Assembly (NCBI GenBank): GCA_035390885.1
Contig: DAOOUW010000056.1
Span: forward strand, 1-8,926
Length of the DNA stretch: 8,926 nt
Reading direction: 5' to 3'
Origin: JAOAFT01 sp035390885
GTDB taxonomy: Bacteria; Bacteroidota; Ignavibacteria; UBA10030
Below are positions 1-5,388 of the stretch, piece by piece. Positions within the stretch are counted from its first letter, which is position 1; each line of letters starts with the position of its first letter. Below the pieces are notes generated by a model that worked only from the letters and a program-made list of their open reading frames with translations, was not told where the DNA came from and did no database searches. Both the position numbers and the translations under genes were made by a program.

Positions 1-134
1 CGTTGAGTGATCCAGCCGGGTTCAAGGGCTTTAAGTCCATAATCACCAAACGCAACTTTATTACCACGAGTGGCTTTCCCCTTCATTCTTCCACGTTGAG
101 TTTTTCTAAATTTTACCCGTTTTGGCATCAACAT
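1..134 (-). CDS. rplP: 50S ribosomal protein L16, N-terminal part (cut by window edge)
   Basis: L16 is a large-subunit protein near the A site and peptidyl-transferase centre. Only the first 44 codons are inside the window. They read MLMPKRVKFRKTQRGRMKGK followed by a segment with RGNKVAFGDYGLKALEPGWIT, the characteristic L16 N-terminus. I chose the ATG at 132-134 (MLMPKR) over the one at 126-128 (MPKR), because family members usually begin MLMPKR and because the AAGGAG at 146-151 is 11 bases away from the first but 17 from the second. That AAGGAG overlaps the TAA of rpsC, so the two genes are probably translationally coupled. Position after rpsC is the normal S10-operon order. The rest of the gene lies off the left edge. 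Confidence 0.95.
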   Translation of the reverse strand, partial: MLMPKRVKFRKTQRGRMKGKATRGNKVAFGDYGLKALEPGWITQ

Positions 135-149
135 ACTACATTCATCTCC

Positions 150-785
150 TTATGACCGTGGTCCCAATACTTCACCGTTACAAATCCAAACTTTAACGCC
201 AATAATTCCATAAATTGTCTTTGCTCCGGTGCTAGCATAATCAATATCAGCACGCATTGTTTGCAGTGGGATTCGGCCTTCTTTGTAATGTTCGGTGCGG
301 GCAATTTCCGCCCCTCCCAACCTACCGGCACACATCACTTTAATTCCCTCTGCACCCATCCGCATGGCAGCTGTAATTGCCTGTTTCATTGCGCGTCGGA
401 ATGAAATACGCCCCTCAATTTGAGTTGCAATGACTTCAGCTACAAGGTATGCATCAAGTTCTGGCCTTTTAATTTCATGGATCAAAATCTTTATTTCTTT
501 CGATGTTAGCTTCTTTAATTCTTCTTCGAGCTGTGCAATTTCTTTACCACTCTTTCCAATAACAATTCCAGGACGCGATGTATGGATGGTAACAACAGCA
601 CGCTTTGGAGTACGATCAATTTGGATACGTGAAACACCGGCTTTCTTTAAGCGATTACGAATGTAATTTCGTATCATAATATCTTCTTGTATTTTTCCGG
701 CAAAACTTTTATCGTCGTACCAATTTGCATCCCACGATCTTACAAGTCCCAGCCTGAAACCTATTGGATTTGTTTTTTGACCCAA
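150..785 (-). CDS. rpsC: 30S ribosomal protein S3
   Basis: S3 is a small-subunit head protein at the mRNA entry channel, where it contributes to mRNA unwinding. The 211-aa product is of usual bacterial length. The N-terminus MGQKTNPIGFRLG is the family hallmark. A type II KH domain follows, with its GxxG loop as GKSG at residues 77-80, and then the C-terminal domain with RISFRRAMKQ (127-136) carrying the basic residues at the mRNA entrance. The C-terminus KVWICNGEVL resembles S3 of Chlorobi/Ignavibacteria-type bacteria, as I recall them. The start is TTG (783-785), since no in-frame ATG lies upstream at a sensible place and residue 2 onward matches the conserved start; a GGAGG lies 8 bases before it. 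The gene sits 15 bases from both rplV and rplP. Confidence 0.97.
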   Translation of the reverse strand: MGQKTNPIGFRLGLVRSWDANWYDDKSFAGKIQEDIMIRNYIRNRLKKAGVSRIQIDRTPKRAVVTIHTSRPGIVIGKSGKEIAQLEEELKKLTSKEIKILIHEIKRPELDAYLVAEVIATQIEGRISFRRAMKQAITAAMRMGAEGIKVMCAGRLGGAEIARTEHYKEGRIPLQTMRADIDYASTGAKTIYGIIGVKVWICNGEVLGPRS

Positions 786-793
786 GTGATTTT

Positions 794-798
794 CCTCC
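794..798 (-). promoter_or_regulatory. Shine-Dalgarno sequence fixing the TTG start of rpsC
   Basis: On the minus strand GGAGG is followed by 8 bases and then TTG at 783-785. It supports TTG as the true start of rpsC. It lies wholly within the 15-base rplV-rpsC spacer. Confidence 0.8.
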
Positions 799-800
799 GT

Positions 801-1238
801 TTAACTTTCTTTTACTTCTGTTTGTTTTTGTACTGTTTCTTTATTTTTCTTTACTTCTTTATTCATTTTCGATTGCGATTGACTCTCATTTTTTTCTTCG
901 CGCTGCGCTACCACAATTGTAATATGATTCGACCGTTTACGAACACGATAGGCTCGTCCTTGAGGGGCCGGTAAAACACGCTTCATCGTTGAACCGCCGT
1001 TGACATAAGCTTCCTTAATATAAAGGGTTGATATATCGACACGGCCAGATTCAGTTTTGTTCTCAAAATTGGCAATCGCTGAACGCAACACTTTTTCAGC
1101 AATGCGCGCTCCATGGTTTGGCGTAAAATGTAAAATGCTTAACGCTTCTTCTACGTATTTACCACGCACAAGATCAATCACTAATCTCATTTTCCGTGGC
1201 GATGAACCAATATATTTATTTACTGCTTGTGCTTCCAT
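801..1238 (-). CDS. rplV: 50S ribosomal protein L22 with charged C-terminal tail
   Basis: L22 binds 23S rRNA; its globular domain sits near the tunnel exit and its long beta-hairpin lines the nascent-peptide tunnel. The core is clear: YIGSSPRKMRLVIDLVRGK (residues 9-27), the hairpin region about 80-100 with MKRVLPAPQGRAYRVRKRSN, and the closing strand HITIVVAQ (105-112). Most bacterial L22 proteins end about here (about 110 residues). This one has roughly 32 more residues rich in Lys, Glu, Gln and Ser, with no hydrophobic pattern, so probably disordered. Related bacteria can have such tails, so the reading frame is likely real. The start is ATG at 1236-1238. The Shine-Dalgarno match is poor (only GAGAG nearby). 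It lies 18 bases after rpsS. Confidence 0.96.
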   Translation of the reverse strand: MEAQAVNKYIGSSPRKMRLVIDLVRGKYVEEALSILHFTPNHGARIAEKVLRSAIANFENKTESGRVDISTLYIKEAYVNGGSTMKRVLPAPQGRAYRVRKRSNHITIVVAQREEKNESQSQSKMNKEVKKNKETVQKQTEVKES

Positions 1239-1256
1239 ACTATACTCTCATTTTCA

Positions 1257-1544
1257 TTACGCGGGTGTCGTTGTCTTTTCACTCTTTATACCTGGATGCC
1301 CTCGAAAAATTCTTGTTGGGGCGAACTCTCCCAGCTTATGACCGACCATTGCTTCATGGATATACACAGGAACAAACTTGTTTCCATTATGAACAGCAAA
1401 GGTGTGCCCAACAAATTCTGGAATAATTGTGCTTGACCGAGACCATGTCTTAATGATTTTTTTCTGATTTGCTTTATTCAAAGCTTCAACTTTTTCGAGA
1501 AGCTTCTGATCAACATACGGTCCTTTTTTAATTGATCGACTCAT
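1257..1544 (-). CDS. rpsS: 30S ribosomal protein S19
   Basis: S19 is a 30S head protein that works with S13 near the A-site tRNA. The 95-aa product has normal length and contains the family signature in order: MSRSIKKGPYVD at the N-terminus, then TIIPEFVGHTFAVHNGNKFVPVYI and the strongly conserved EAMVGHKLGEFAPTR. A C-terminal KSEKTTTPA tail replaces the basic tail of some homologues. The start is ATG at 1542-1544, 14 bases after the rplB stop. I see no good Shine-Dalgarno sequence (an AGG lies too close to the ATG), so translation may depend on coupling to rplB. Confidence 0.97.
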   Translation of the reverse strand: MSRSIKKGPYVDQKLLEKVEALNKANQKKIIKTWSRSSTIIPEFVGHTFAVHNGNKFVPVYIHEAMVGHKLGEFAPTRIFRGHPGIKSEKTTTPA

Positions 1545-1558
1545 ACCTGTTTACCATT

Positions 1559-2392
1559 TTACTTTCGTCGTTTAACAATATATTTATTGGATGGATTTTT
1601 GTGTTTTCTTGTTTTCAATCCTTTGGCATATTTACCCCACGGTGATTCTGGATGCTGCCAACCGCCGCCTGATTTTGAACGCCCTTCACCACCACCCATT
1701 GGGTGATCAACTGGGTTCATTACCATTCCGCGCGTATGCGGTCTAATTCCTAACCATCGTGAACGTCCAGCCTTTCCATAACTAATATTTTCATGATCGG
1801 AATTACTGACAACCCCAATGGTCGCATAACAATCGGCACGAAACTTTCGTACTTCACCGGAAGGCATTTTTAATGTAACCCAATCTCCTTCTTTTGCCAT
1901 AATCTGGAGTGAATTACCAGCGCCTCTTCCAACTTGTCCGCCTTTTTTTGGAAACAACTCAACATTATGCACCATTGTTCCCGCAGGAATATTCCGTAAT
2001 GGAAGAGCATTCCCAACCTGTACCTCTGCGTCAGGACCCGACATAATTTTGGAACCAACCGCCAATCCATCTGGAGCAATGATGTAACGCTTATCACCGT
2101 CGCTATACTTTACTAAGGCTATTCGGGAAGTTCGATTGGGATCATATTCAATTGATACAACCGTTCCAGTAATTCCATATTTGTCCCGACGGAAATCAAT
2201 AATTCGGTACATTCGTTTATGCCCACCACCTCGATGTCGGGATGTTATTCTTCCTAAATTATTCCTTCCACCGCTCTTCTTGATTGGTGTTATAAGAGCC
2301 TTCTCTGGCTTTGTTTTTGTAACTTCGTCAAACGTCGAGACCGAGAAAAATCTCGTACCGGGCGTTATTGGTCTTAACTTTCGTATTCCCAT
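1559..2392 (-). CDS. rplB: 50S ribosomal protein L2
   Basis: L2 is a primary 23S rRNA binder needed for subunit association and for peptidyl-transferase activity. The 277-aa protein has the usual length. Visible segments in order are the N-terminal KLRPITPGTRFF, the RNA-binding ITSRHRGGGHKRMYRIIDFRR, the SH3-like barrel with AGNSLQIMAKEG and VTLKMPSGEVRKF, and the C-terminal NPVDHPMGGGEG followed by a Lys/Arg-rich end. His230 in VDHP corresponds to the conserved histidine near the catalytic centre (His229 in E. coli). The following Met, where E. coli has His, fits FCB-group L2 as I remember it. The start ATG is at 2390-2392. The upstream sequence has only a weak GAGAG. The gene lies 18 bases after rplW. 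Confidence 0.98.
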   Translation of the reverse strand: MGIRKLRPITPGTRFFSVSTFDEVTKTKPEKALITPIKKSGGRNNLGRITSRHRGGGHKRMYRIIDFRRDKYGITGTVVSIEYDPNRTSRIALVKYSDGDKRYIIAPDGLAVGSKIMSGPDAEVQVGNALPLRNIPAGTMVHNVELFPKKGGQVGRGAGNSLQIMAKEGDWVTLKMPSGEVRKFRADCYATIGVVSNSDHENISYGKAGRSRWLGIRPHTRGMVMNPVDHPMGGGEGRSKSGGGWQHPESPWGKYAKGLKTRKHKNPSNKYIVKRRK

Positions 2393-2410
2393 AGTTCTCT
2401 CATTTCAGAA

Positions 2411-2701
2411 TCATGCATTTCCAAAATAATCGATCTTATCTCCCTCTTTGAGAGTAACGATCGCTTTTTTCCAAGTTTTTGTTCGTCCTTCGAATCTGCC
2501 TCGTCGTGTCATTTGTGTCTTTTGTTTTCCCTTTACTATCATTGTACGAACACTTGTGACTTTAACATTAAATTTTTTTTCTACAGATTTTTCAATTTCA
2601 ATTCTATTCGCTCTCATTGGCACTTCAAACGCATATTGCCGCGACTCGCCAAGTAATGTCATCTTTTCAGTGATAATCGGACGAAGTAAAATATCTGCCA
2701 T
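2411..2701 (-). CDS. rplW: 50S ribosomal protein L23
   Basis: L23 sits at the peptide tunnel exit and in other bacteria is the docking site for trigger factor and the signal recognition particle. The 96-aa product has normal length. It begins MADILLRPIITEKMT, the family signature (RPIITEK), followed by YAFEVPMRANRIEIEKSVEK and a basic RNA-binding loop around KGKQKTQMTRRGRFEGR that is long enough to reach into the tunnel wall. The start is ATG at 2699-2701, with AGGA at 2710-2713 overlapping the rplD stop codon TAG, 8 bases upstream. Only 10 bases separate it from rplD, so coupling is likely. Confidence 0.97.
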   Translation of the reverse strand: MADILLRPIITEKMTLLGESRQYAFEVPMRANRIEIEKSVEKKFNVKVTSVRTMIVKGKQKTQMTRRGRFEGRTKTWKKAIVTLKEGDKIDYFGNA

Positions 2702-2711
2702 TGATTCTATC

Positions 2712-3341
2712 CTAATTCTTTAATGAACTTGTTAATAATTCTACCGCACTTTTTTGGATAAGAAGTATGTTGTTATTGAGTATATCAAATGTTGAAACTT
2801 TGCTTGCTTCTAGTACCTTAAATTTACCAATGTTGCGGCCTGATTTGTAGACGTTATCGTCTTTTGCTTTGGTTAAAAGAAGAGTCTTTGTCCCATAAAG
2901 TTGAAACGATTTCAACATTGATTGAACTTGCTTTGTTTTTATCAAATCAAAAGTGAAATCCTCTACAACTTTAATTTCACCATCTTTTGCTTTATAACTG
3001 AGCGCTGATTTGCGAGCAAGTTTTCGAACCTTCATCGGTACATTAACAGTGTAGTCGTGAGGATGAGGTCCAAAAATCGAACCACCGCCGACCCATAATG
3101 GCGAACGAGTTGTTCCAGCACGAGCTCTACCGGTTTTTTTCTGACGATACGGTTTCTTTCCCCCACCTCTTACTTCGTTGCGCGGTTTTACTTTATGCGT
3201 CCCTTGTCGTTGATTTGCTTGAATACTGTTCACAACAAGGTAAATAGCATGGTCATTTGGTTTAATTTCAAATATTGATGGATCCAACTCTACTTTTTCA
3301 CCAGAAGGAGTACCGTCAATTTTATATACATCCACTAGCAT
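2712..3341 (-). CDS. rplD: 50S ribosomal protein L4
   Basis: L4 binds 23S rRNA and its extended loop lines the peptide tunnel; in E. coli it also represses its own operon. The 209-aa product has the family's normal length. The globular start MLVDVYKIDG is followed by the tunnel loop (about residues 45-98) with RQGTHKVKPRNEVRGGGKKP, TGRARAGTTRSPLWVGGG and FGPHPHDY, all strongly conserved. I chose the ATG at 3339-3341. The frame stays open upstream to 3425, but that would overlap rplC by 71 bases and add 28 residues not found in L4. An AAGGA (3350-3354) lies 8 bases before the chosen ATG. The gene follows rplC by 13 bases. Confidence 0.97.
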   Translation of the reverse strand: MLVDVYKIDGTPSGEKVELDPSIFEIKPNDHAIYLVVNSIQANQRQGTHKVKPRNEVRGGGKKPYRQKKTGRARAGTTRSPLWVGGGSIFGPHPHDYTVNVPMKVRKLARKSALSYKAKDGEIKVVEDFTFDLIKTKQVQSMLKSFQLYGTKTLLLTKAKDDNVYKSGRNIGKFKVLEASKVSTFDILNNNILLIQKSAVELLTSSLKN

Positions 3342-3354
3342 ACTTAATTTCCTT

Positions 3355-3990
3355 TTAATACTCTTGCTCGTGTTTGATAATTTCCAGATATCCATTGATC
3401 GCACCAGGTACCGAACCTCGGACAATGAGGATATTGGATTCTGGAATTACTTTCACTACGCAAAGATTTTTTACTGTAACCTGTTCAAAACCCATTCGTC
3501 CCGCCATCTTCATTCCTTTGAAGACACGAGATGGATAAGAACTAGCTCCAATAGATCCAGGAGCTCGAACCCGATCAGAAGCTCCATGCGTTGTCATACC
3601 AACTCCGCCAAAATGATGCCGTTTAACAACGCCTTGGAACCCTTTGCCTTTTGAACGTCCCGTAACATCAACGATATCGCCTCGTGAAAAAATAGAGACA
3701 TCAATCTGATCGCCTTCTTGAAGCTTTTTATTACCGAATCCATTGAATTCACGTAAGAAGCGAAGCATTTTAGTCTTGGCTTTCTGAAAATGTCCATGCA
3801 TTGGTTTGTTTACGTTTTTTTCTTTTGCTTCATCATAACCAAGCTGAACAGCGTCGTAGCCGTCTTTTTCTTTTGTTTTCACTTGCGTGACGTAGCATGG
3901 ACCAGCCTCGATGACGGTGCAAGGGATCGCTTCACCATTGTCATCAAAGAGACTCGTCATGCCAATTTTTTTACCTAATATGCCACTCAC
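3355..3990 (-). CDS. rplC: 50S ribosomal protein L3
   Basis: L3 is an early 23S rRNA-binding protein with a long loop that reaches the peptidyl-transferase centre. The 211-aa product has normal length. It shows MSGILGKKIGMTSLF at the start, then DVTGRSKGKGFQGVVKRHHF (108-127) and the central extension APGSIGASSYPSRVFKGMKM (143-162). E. coli L3 carries a glutamine here (Gln150) that PrmB methylates; the aligned residue is Ser151, so this modification is not possible at that site. This matches FCB-type L3 as I recall it. The start is GTG (3988-3990), since MSGILGKK begins there, with AAGGAG 8 bases upstream. An unusually long 81-base spacer separates it from rpsJ. Confidence 0.97.
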   Translation of the reverse strand: MSGILGKKIGMTSLFDDNGEAIPCTVIEAGPCYVTQVKTKEKDGYDAVQLGYDEAKEKNVNKPMHGHFQKAKTKMLRFLREFNGFGNKKLQEGDQIDVSIFSRGDIVDVTGRSKGKGFQGVVKRHHFGGVGMTTHGASDRVRAPGSIGASSYPSRVFKGMKMAGRMGFEQVTVKNLCVVKVIPESNILIVRGSVPGAINGYLEIIKHEQEY

Positions 3991-3998
3991 TTGTTATA

Positions 3999-4004
3999 CT
4001 CCTT
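3999..4004 (-). promoter_or_regulatory. Shine-Dalgarno sequence fixing the GTG start of rplC
   Basis: AAGGAG on the minus strand lies 8 bases before GTG (3988-3990). Five of its bases (AAGGA) are complementary to TCCTT in the loop of the hairpin just upstream (4015-4049), so the site could be masked by a loop interaction. That masking is an inference. Confidence 0.8.
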
Positions 4005-4014
4005 TTAATCCAAT

Positions 4015-4049
4015 TTGAAAATGGTTACGGAGCAAGGATCCATTTTCAA
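4015..4049 (-). promoter_or_regulatory. Hairpin in rpsJ-rplC spacer, possible translational control site
   Basis: On the minus strand TTGAAAATGG and CCATTTTCAA form a perfect 10-bp stem around a 15-base loop that contains TCCTTGCTCC. No T-run follows, so it is not an intrinsic terminator. The stem ends 10 bases before the rplC Shine-Dalgarno sequence, and the loop carries TCCTT, complementary to it. The inverted repeat is directly visible; a regulatory role for rplC and the genes after it is inference. Confidence 0.5.
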
Positions 4050-4071
4050 CAATCGTATTCACCATTGTAAG

Positions 4072-4380
4072 CTAAACCTTAATCTCAACATCAACGCCAG
4101 CTGGCAGCTCTAACTTCATCAACGCATCAACTGTTTTACTTGTCGAATTCAGAATATCTATCAATCGTTTGTGCGACCGCGTTTCGAATTGTTCTCGGGA
4201 CTTTTTATCGACGTGCGGTGAACGATTCACAGTGTAGACACTGCGGCGTGTTGGCAAAGGAATTGGACCAGCAACCACAGCGCCAGTTGATTTGACCGTT
4301 TTGATAATTTTCTCTGCCGACTTATCAATGAGATTATGGTCAAACGATTTTAATTTTATCCGAATTTTTTGTCCAGCCAA
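4072..4380 (-). CDS. rpsJ: 30S ribosomal protein S10 (NusE)
   Basis: S10 is a 30S head protein. As NusE it also joins NusB and NusG in transcription antitermination and transcription-translation coupling. The 102-aa product has normal length. It begins MAGQKIRIKLKSFDHNLID, contains the family signature GPIPLPTRRSVYTVNRSPHV (residues about 38-57) with the following SREQFETRSHKRLIDI, and ends LPAGVDVEIKV. The start codon is TTG (4378-4380). AAGGAG lies 8 bases upstream and no better in-frame start exists between the tuf stop and this point. rpsJ is the first gene of the S10 cluster here, 65 bases after tuf, and is flanked on both sides by hairpin-bearing spacers. Confidence 0.97.
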   Translation of the reverse strand: MAGQKIRIKLKSFDHNLIDKSAEKIIKTVKSTGAVVAGPIPLPTRRSVYTVNRSPHVDKKSREQFETRSHKRLIDILNSTSKTVDALMKLELPAGVDVEIKV

Positions 4381-4388
4381 GGATATTT

Positions 4389-4394
4389 CTCCTT
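4389..4394 (-). promoter_or_regulatory. Shine-Dalgarno sequence fixing the TTG start of rpsJ
   Basis: AAGGAG on the minus strand lies 8 bases before TTG (4378-4380). A second purine-rich, Shine-Dalgarno-like stretch (GAGGAGGA, 4405-4412) is further upstream but is paired in the hairpin at 4405-4438 and is too far from the start to serve it. Confidence 0.8.
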
Positions 4395-4404
4395 AGATGT
4401 TGAT

Positions 4405-4438
4405 TCCTCCTCATCCATTTTTAAGAGAATGAGGAGGA
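4405..4438 (-). promoter_or_regulatory. Hairpin in tuf-rpsJ spacer, possible S10-operon leader element
   Basis: On the minus strand TCCTCCTCAT and ATGAGGAGGA form a perfect 10-bp stem around a 14-base loop (TCTCTTAAAAATGG). The pairing extends by one more pair beyond a single mismatch. There is no downstream T-run, so an intrinsic terminator is unlikely. The 5' arm contains CTCCT, which could pair alternatively with the true rpsJ Shine-Dalgarno sequence (AGGAG of 4389-4394). Its place just before rpsJ is where the E. coli S10 leader lies, but the sequence shows no resemblance that I can recognise. The structure is seen; the function is inferred. Confidence 0.5.
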
Positions 4439-4445
4439 GTATTAT

Positions 4446-5345
4446 TTATTCAATTATTTTTGAAACAACTCCAGCGCCAACCGTTCGGCCGCCTTCGCGA
4501 ACCGCAAAGCGAGACCCTTCTTCCATTGCAATTGGCGAAATCAACTCAATTGTAATGGCATCAAGGTTATCGCCAGGCATAACCATTTCCACTCCTGGAG
4601 GCAACGTTACCACACCAGTAACATCGGTGGTTCTAAAATAAAATTGTGGGCGATATCCTGTTAAGAATGGAGTATGACGTCCACCTTCATCTTTTTTCAG
4701 AACATAAATTTGTGCCGAAAATTTAGTATGAGGCGTNNNNNNNNNNNNNNNNNNNNNNNNNNNNNNNNNNNNNNNNNNNNNNNNNNNNNNNNNNNNNNNN
4801 NNNNNNNNNNNNNNNNNNNNNNNNNNNNNNNNNNNNACAGGAATTTCATCGCCTGGAAATTCAAACTTTTTTAGAAGATCTCGCACTTCTAATTCAACAA
4901 GATCGAGAAGCTCAGGATCGTCAACAGCGTCTACCTTATTCATAAAGACAACTATATAAGGAACGTTTACCTGTCTGGCTAAAAGAATATGCTCTCGAGT
5001 TTGAGGCATTGGACCATCGGTTGCCGCCACAACAAGAATAGCTCCATCCATTTGTGCTGCACCGGTAATCATATTTTTAATATAGTCAGCGTGGCCCGGA
5101 CAATCGACGTGTGCATAGTGCCGCTTTTCTGTTGAATACTCTACATGAGAAGTATTAATCGTAATTCCACGCGCTTTTTCTTCTGGCGCATTATCGATAG
5201 AATCGAATGAGCGTACTTGAGATAAACCTTTCTTTGCTAAAACCATAGTAATCGCCGCCGTCAACGTCGTTTTACCATGGTCAACGTGACCAATAGTTCC
5301 AATATTGACATGTGGCTTGCTGCGGTCAAATTTTTCCTTTGCCAT
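4446..5345 (-). CDS. tuf: Elongation factor Tu, interrupted by an assembly gap
   Basis: EF-Tu is the GTPase that carries aminoacyl-tRNA to the ribosomal A site. The visible N-terminal 169 residues contain G1 GHVDHGKT (19-26), the switch I RGITI (59-63), G3 DCPGHAD (81-87) with catalytic His85, and G4 NKVD (136-139). The visible C-terminal 96 residues contain domain III, including GGRHTPFLTGYRPQFYFRTT and REGGRTVGAGVVSKIIE. Between them lie 100 N. From the E. coli protein about 130 residues are missing: the G5 motif, essentially all of domain II and the start of domain III. The full protein should be about 395 aa, the normal length. The start is ATG at 5343-5345, with AAGGAG 8 bases upstream. 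The frame happens to read through the N run; the coding sequence is incomplete, not a pseudogene. Confidence 0.95.
   Translation of the reverse strand: MAKEKFDRSKPHVNIGTIGHVDHGKTTLTAAITMVLAKKGLSQVRSFDSIDNAPEEKARGITINTSHVEYSTEKRHYAHVDCPGHADYIKNMITGAAQMDGAILVVAATDGPMPQTREHILLARQVNVPYIVVFMNKVDAVDDPELLDLVELEVRDLLKKFEFPGDEIPXXXXXXXXXXXXXXXXXXXXXXXXXXXXXXXXXXTPHTKFSAQIYVLKKDEGGRHTPFLTGYRPQFYFRTTDVTGVVTLPPGVEMVMPGDNLDAITIELISPIAMEEGSRFAVREGGRTVGAGVVSKIIE
4737..4836. other. Assembly gap (100 N) inside tuf
   Basis: Exactly 100 N is a conventional placeholder for a gap of unknown size. The flanks are FPGDEIP plus a partial Val codon on one side and TPHTKF on the other. In E. coli EF-Tu these points are about 130 residues apart, so the true gap should be near 390 bp. 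Confidence 0.95.
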
Positions 5346-5388
5346 GTGTTGGTCTCCTTTTGTTAATTAATTATAGTCCCGAAAAAAC

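Noticed and set aside
3342..3425. Longer rplD start at 3425 adding 28 residues
   Set aside because: It would overlap rplC by 71 bases; L4 homologues begin at MxVxVYxxDG, and a Shine-Dalgarno sequence sits at the shorter start.
4356..4418. 20-codon frame (starts MDEEESTSKEK) from the tuf-rpsJ hairpin loop into rpsJ
   Set aside because: No Shine-Dalgarno sequence precedes its ATG, it overlaps rpsJ by 25 bases in another frame, and it is easily explained by chance. Conservation would be needed to revive it.
4038..4421. Shared 9-base motif AAAATGGAT in both hairpins flanking rpsJ
   Set aside because: The motif falls in different structural positions in the two hairpins (loop and 3' arm versus 5' arm), is AT-rich and short, so chance is likely.
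4405..4438. Intrinsic terminator between tuf and rpsJ
   Set aside because: The hairpin is not followed by a T-run on the minus strand; the next bases are AATCAACATCT.
4446..5345. tuf as a truncated gene or pseudogene
   Set aside because: The short length comes from the N gap; both visible parts are intact and conserved and no frameshift or stop is present.
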